A stretch of DNA of 64,000 bases, from positions 434,001 through 498,000 of the forward strand of contig NZ_WQGO01000003.1 of NCBI RefSeq assembly GCF_013034685.1, written 5' to 3'. The stretch comes from Ruegeria lacuscaerulensis. Its GTDB lineage: Bacteria; Pseudomonadota; Alphaproteobacteria; Rhodobacterales; Rhodobacteraceae. The notes beneath the pieces are model-generated. The model saw only the letters and a program-made list of their open reading frames with translations, was not told the DNA's origin and searched no databases. Numbering within the stretch: the first letter of the stretch is position 1; each line of letters begins with the position of its first letter. Made by a program: the position numbers and the translations under genes. Positions 61,534-64,000 of the stretch are shown here, piece after piece.

Positions 61534-62517
61534 ATGTCTCAGACCATTACCGTATTCACAACGATGAAGAACGAAGGCCCCTATATGCTGGAATGGGTCG
61601 CGTTCCATAAGTCGTTGGGCGTGGATCACTTTGTGATCTTCACCAATGATTGCGAAGATGGCACCGACGAGATTGCGCAGCGTTTGCAAGCCCTGGGCCT
61701 TGCCACCCAGGTTAACAACGAAGTGAAAGAAGGCGGCAATCCTCAACACCAGATGCTGCGACGCGCGCGCCGTCAACCCAAGGTGAAAGAGGCCGATTGG
61801 CTGATGTGTCTCGATGTGGACGAATTCTGGAACATACGCTGCGGCGACAACAGCTTTCCCTCGTTGATTGCCGAGGTAGAAGATCGGGCAGGGCAGCCGG
61901 TGGATGCGATCTCGTTTGCCTGGAAGCTGTTTGGAAGTTCGGGCAATCTCAGCTTTGAAGACAAACCCGTGACCGAGGCGTTTTCGATGGGGGATCAGGA
62001 ATACCCCTATCACTCGGGCCGGGCTTACGGGTTGAAGACACTGTTCAGGAATAACGGTAAGTTTCGCCGGTTCGGACCGCATCGCCCCAAAGGGTTCGAA
62101 CCCGACGAGGCCGCCGATATCGCCTGGTCGGATGCCAGTGGTAATCTGTTTCCGGCTGAAAAGGTGGGCTGGCGCGCGTGGCGTCGGTTCGATCATTCAT
62201 TCGGGCGGCTACACCATTACTCAGTGCGGTCGCTGGACGGATTCCTGATCAAACGCGACCGGGGTCGGACCAACCATATCCGCATGGATCAGGGTCAGTC
62301 CTACTGGCAGGACATGAATGTCAACAAAGAGCAGGACCAATCCATTCTGCCTGCCGCACGGCGGGCCACGCCTCTGCTGGACGAATTGAAAGCAGATACG
62401 GAACTTGGTGCGCTTCACGCGACGGCTTGCGACTGGCACCGCGCCAAGATCGCCGAGATCAAGATGCGGCCGGATTGGGTGGAATTCCGGTCTTGGCTGG
62501 CAGACAATCTGACGTGA
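61534..62517 (+). CDS. Glycosyltransferase family 2-like protein
   Basis: The 327-residue protein has an N-terminal Rossmann-like domain with TTMKNEGPYMLEWVAFHKSLG and DHFVIFTNDCEDGT, then LMCLDVDEFW with a DxD-like metal site, as in Glyco_tranf_2_4 proteins. The C-terminal half has a basic Trp-rich region (GWRAWRRFDHSFGRLHHYSVRS). The ATG at 61534 follows GGAAGGTG; an in-frame ATG at 61501 is an alternative. It starts the surface-glycan-like group after tRNA-Leu. Confidence 0.8.
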   Translation: MSQTITVFTTMKNEGPYMLEWVAFHKSLGVDHFVIFTNDCEDGTDEIAQRLQALGLATQVNNEVKEGGNPQHQMLRRARRQPKVKEADWLMCLDVDEFWNIRCGDNSFPSLIAEVEDRAGQPVDAISFAWKLFGSSGNLSFEDKPVTEAFSMGDQEYPYHSGRAYGLKTLFRNNGKFRRFGPHRPKGFEPDEAADIAWSDASGNLFPAEKVGWRAWRRFDHSFGRLHHYSVRSLDGFLIKRDRGRTNHIRMDQGQSYWQDMNVNKEQDQSILPAARRATPLLDELKADTELGALHATACDWHRAKIAEIKMRPDWVEFRSWLADNLT

Positions 62518-62522
62518 CGCCC

Positions 62523-63464
62523 ATGGCAGACGATCTTTCGAAAGAGCAGCTTCAACCTGAACATCCTGATCGCAAGACCGGGTACGAGCGCATCTTGACC
62601 GATCCCGCTCCGCCGTGGTTCGTGGAGCTTTACCCCGGCGGTGATGGCACCGGATTTCTGGAAAAACTCGACCGCCACTCGATCCTGTTTCATCAGCGGT
62701 CTGCATCGCAGCTGGTTGTTAGCTTTGACAATATTGCCAACGCAAGCGACCTGTCCTTTGCGCGCGAACCCTGGGGGTGGAAGTTCTTTCGCGATGAGGG
62801 GTGGTCGCATATGGGGGTCTTTGCCCGCACCAAAGCCTGGTATCGCGACCCCGAGATCCTGTCTTATTTTGAAAACAAGGCCGCCCAGGGTTTTTTTGGT
62901 CGGTTCGATAGGGTGGTGTTTGCAGGGGCTTCGATGGGCGGGTTTGGCGCGCTGACCTTCTCACAGCTTGTTCCGGGCGCGCATGTGATCGCGTTTAATC
63001 CGCAAACCACGCTGGATGAGCGTCTGGTGCCATGGGAAACCCGCTATCGGTTCGGCCGGGTACAGGATTGGGATCTGCCCTTGAGCGATGCGGCGCAGAC
63101 GGTGGGTGCGGCTGGGCGTGCCTATGTATTTTATGACCCTTTCTTCGATCTGGACCGCAAACAGGTCGAGCGTTTGCAAGGCGACAATGTGTTGTTGCTC
63201 AAGACCTGGTTTTCCAACCATTTTGCTGCCCCGATGCTGCGCAAACTGGATATCCTGAAACCGGTCATGCTGGGCGCGATGGACGGCACGTTGGAACCGG
63301 AAGGGTTTTACAAGATGATGCGCGCGCGCCGCCGTTTGCCCTTGTTTATGCGCGGCATCGAGAGCATGGCAGGCGACCGCCATGACGCATTGGTCCGGCA
63401 GGCGCGCCAACGGTTTCGAAGGCTGCGCCGCGCCGCGATGGCCGCCGCAAGCGACGCGTCATGA
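62523..63464 (+). CDS. Alpha/beta-hydrolase-like protein in the glycan group
   Basis: The 313-residue protein has a nucleophile-elbow motif GASMGGFGAL (GxSxG type) in a fold with VVFAGAS before it, and a late histidine segment (SNHFAAP). The N-terminal 60 residues have no family match. It may be an esterase or an acyltransferase acting on a glycan, inferred from neighbours only. It starts 5 bases after the glycosyltransferase stop and overlaps the next gene by an ATGA junction. Confidence 0.65.
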   Translation: MADDLSKEQLQPEHPDRKTGYERILTDPAPPWFVELYPGGDGTGFLEKLDRHSILFHQRSASQLVVSFDNIANASDLSFAREPWGWKFFRDEGWSHMGVFARTKAWYRDPEILSYFENKAAQGFFGRFDRVVFAGASMGGFGALTFSQLVPGAHVIAFNPQTTLDERLVPWETRYRFGRVQDWDLPLSDAAQTVGAAGRAYVFYDPFFDLDRKQVERLQGDNVLLLKTWFSNHFAAPMLRKLDILKPVMLGAMDGTLEPEGFYKMMRARRRLPLFMRGIESMAGDRHDALVRQARQRFRRLRRAAMAAASDAS

Positions 63465-64000
63465 CCGCCGCGCGGGGCGTTTTTATCGGTCAGCGTAAGG
63501 ATCGCATGGGCGCGCGTCTGCTGATGATGCTGACCTGCATTCGTTTGGCCGAGGATTTTGGCGCCGACTATAAGGTCAACTGGTTTCCCAAAGGTGCCGA
63601 CGCCCCCGAGTTGGACACGCCTTCGGAGTTGTTCACCCAAAGTTGGATGGACATGCATTTTCTGGATGCGCATGCATTCGATGCGTTGACACAGGACGCA
63701 TTGCCGGTCTGGTCGTTTCTGGGGGACAAATCGCCGGATCGGTTGCAGGCGCATCTGGCCGTGGGTCGCTCGGTCCTGGTCGAGGAAGGGTTCGAGGTCC
63801 TGGCCTTTCCATGGGAGGATATCGAAACCATCCGCCCCCGGTATCGGAACTTCATCCATCGGATTGGATTTGCCGAGGATATCCGAGCGGTCATGGAACA
63901 GGCTGATGCACGGCTTTCGGGGCAGGGGGTGTCAGCCTATCACATACGCCGTGGCGACATTCTGAATGGCGAGCCGTGGAAGCACACCACATGGCCCGCC
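63461..64000 (+). CDS. Fucosyltransferase-like protein (partial, cut by window end)
   Basis: The frame is open from the ATG at 63461 to the end of the window, 180 codons. Near residue 160 it has SAYHIRRGDILNG, close to the nucleotide-sugar-binding motif H-x-R-R-x-D of alpha-1,6-fucosyltransferases and NodZ-like enzymes. The start GVFIGQRKDRMGARLLMML fits an early donor-binding loop. The last domain is missing, so the call is tentative. It overlaps the preceding gene by four bases and closes the visible part of a glycan operon. Confidence 0.55.
   Translation, partial: MTAARGVFIGQRKDRMGARLLMMLTCIRLAEDFGADYKVNWFPKGADAPELDTPSELFTQSWMDMHFLDAHAFDALTQDALPVWSFLGDKSPDRLQAHLAVGRSVLVEEGFEVLAFPWEDIETIRPRYRNFIHRIGFAEDIRAVMEQADARLSGQGVSAYHIRRGDILNGEPWKHTTWPA

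Overview
The window looks like chromosomal DNA of a marine alphaproteobacterium of the order Rhodobacterales (Roseobacter group, Ruegeria-like). The evidence is moderately high GC, the hflK-hflC-DUF2065-degP order, a SAM-II riboswitch ahead of metZ, DUF2244 next to ctaD, and FNR-type and CtrA-type sites. This placement is inferred from gene content and order; no database search was possible. The region is dense housekeeping DNA with about 60 genes, no insertion sequence, no prophage and no CRISPR array.

Layout. 1-3.3 kb: end of thiN, then a leftward group of a GST, sdaA and a DMT permease. 3.4-9.7 kb: rpiA, gor and the hflK-hflC-DUF2065-degP quality-control cluster, closed by a strong terminator. 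9.8-14 kb: leftward crp/fnr-type regulator, yciB, EamA permease, ftsY and a YhhN protein. 14.1-19.1 kb: a small secreted protein, xseA, purD, an FG-GAP protein with a 2Fe-2S ferredoxin, and an orphan DnaE2-like OB-fold fragment. 19.2-25.7 kb: two membrane proteins, a Ure2p-like GST, the SAM-II/metZ unit, folE2 and a very Ala/Lys/Pro-rich protein. 25.8-31.7 kb: trkH with a TPP decarboxylase, a SPOR/PG-binding protease-like protein and glyQ. 31.7-39 kb: marC, a DUF6446-like protein, gltS, glyS and a divergent pyruvate-phosphate-dikinase-like protein. 39-44.6 kb: a SleB-type hydrolase, a multicopper oxidase and folB-folP-glmM. 44.6-49.7 kb: a DMT permease, ilvC, two overlapping Lrp/AsnC genes, a GntR/UTRA regulator and a class V aminotransferase. 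49.7-56.5 kb: a UbiH-type hydroxylase, a small membrane protein, a HAD nucleotidase, a FadR-type regulator, a glycosyltransferase with a possible c-di-GMP module, carA and yqeY. 56.5-61.2 kb: DUF2244, ctaD, a HIT protein, lipB and a DsbA-like protein. 61.3-64 kb: tRNA-Leu(GAG), then a surface-glycan-like trio cut by the window edge.

Themes. Two folate genes sit in one operon (folB, folP) and folE2 stands alone. glyQ and glyS are split by three unrelated genes. Respiration and redox genes (ctaD, gor, GSTs, ferredoxin, DsbA-like, ubiH-like) are scattered. The most notable points are a FolB fused to an amino-acid-kinase-like domain, a glycosyltransferase carrying tandem MshEN-like motifs behind a CtrA box and a terminator, a PPDK-like enzyme with altered nucleotide-binding motifs, a protease-like protein that has lost Ser and His, and a two-copy intergenic hairpin element placed right after stop codons.
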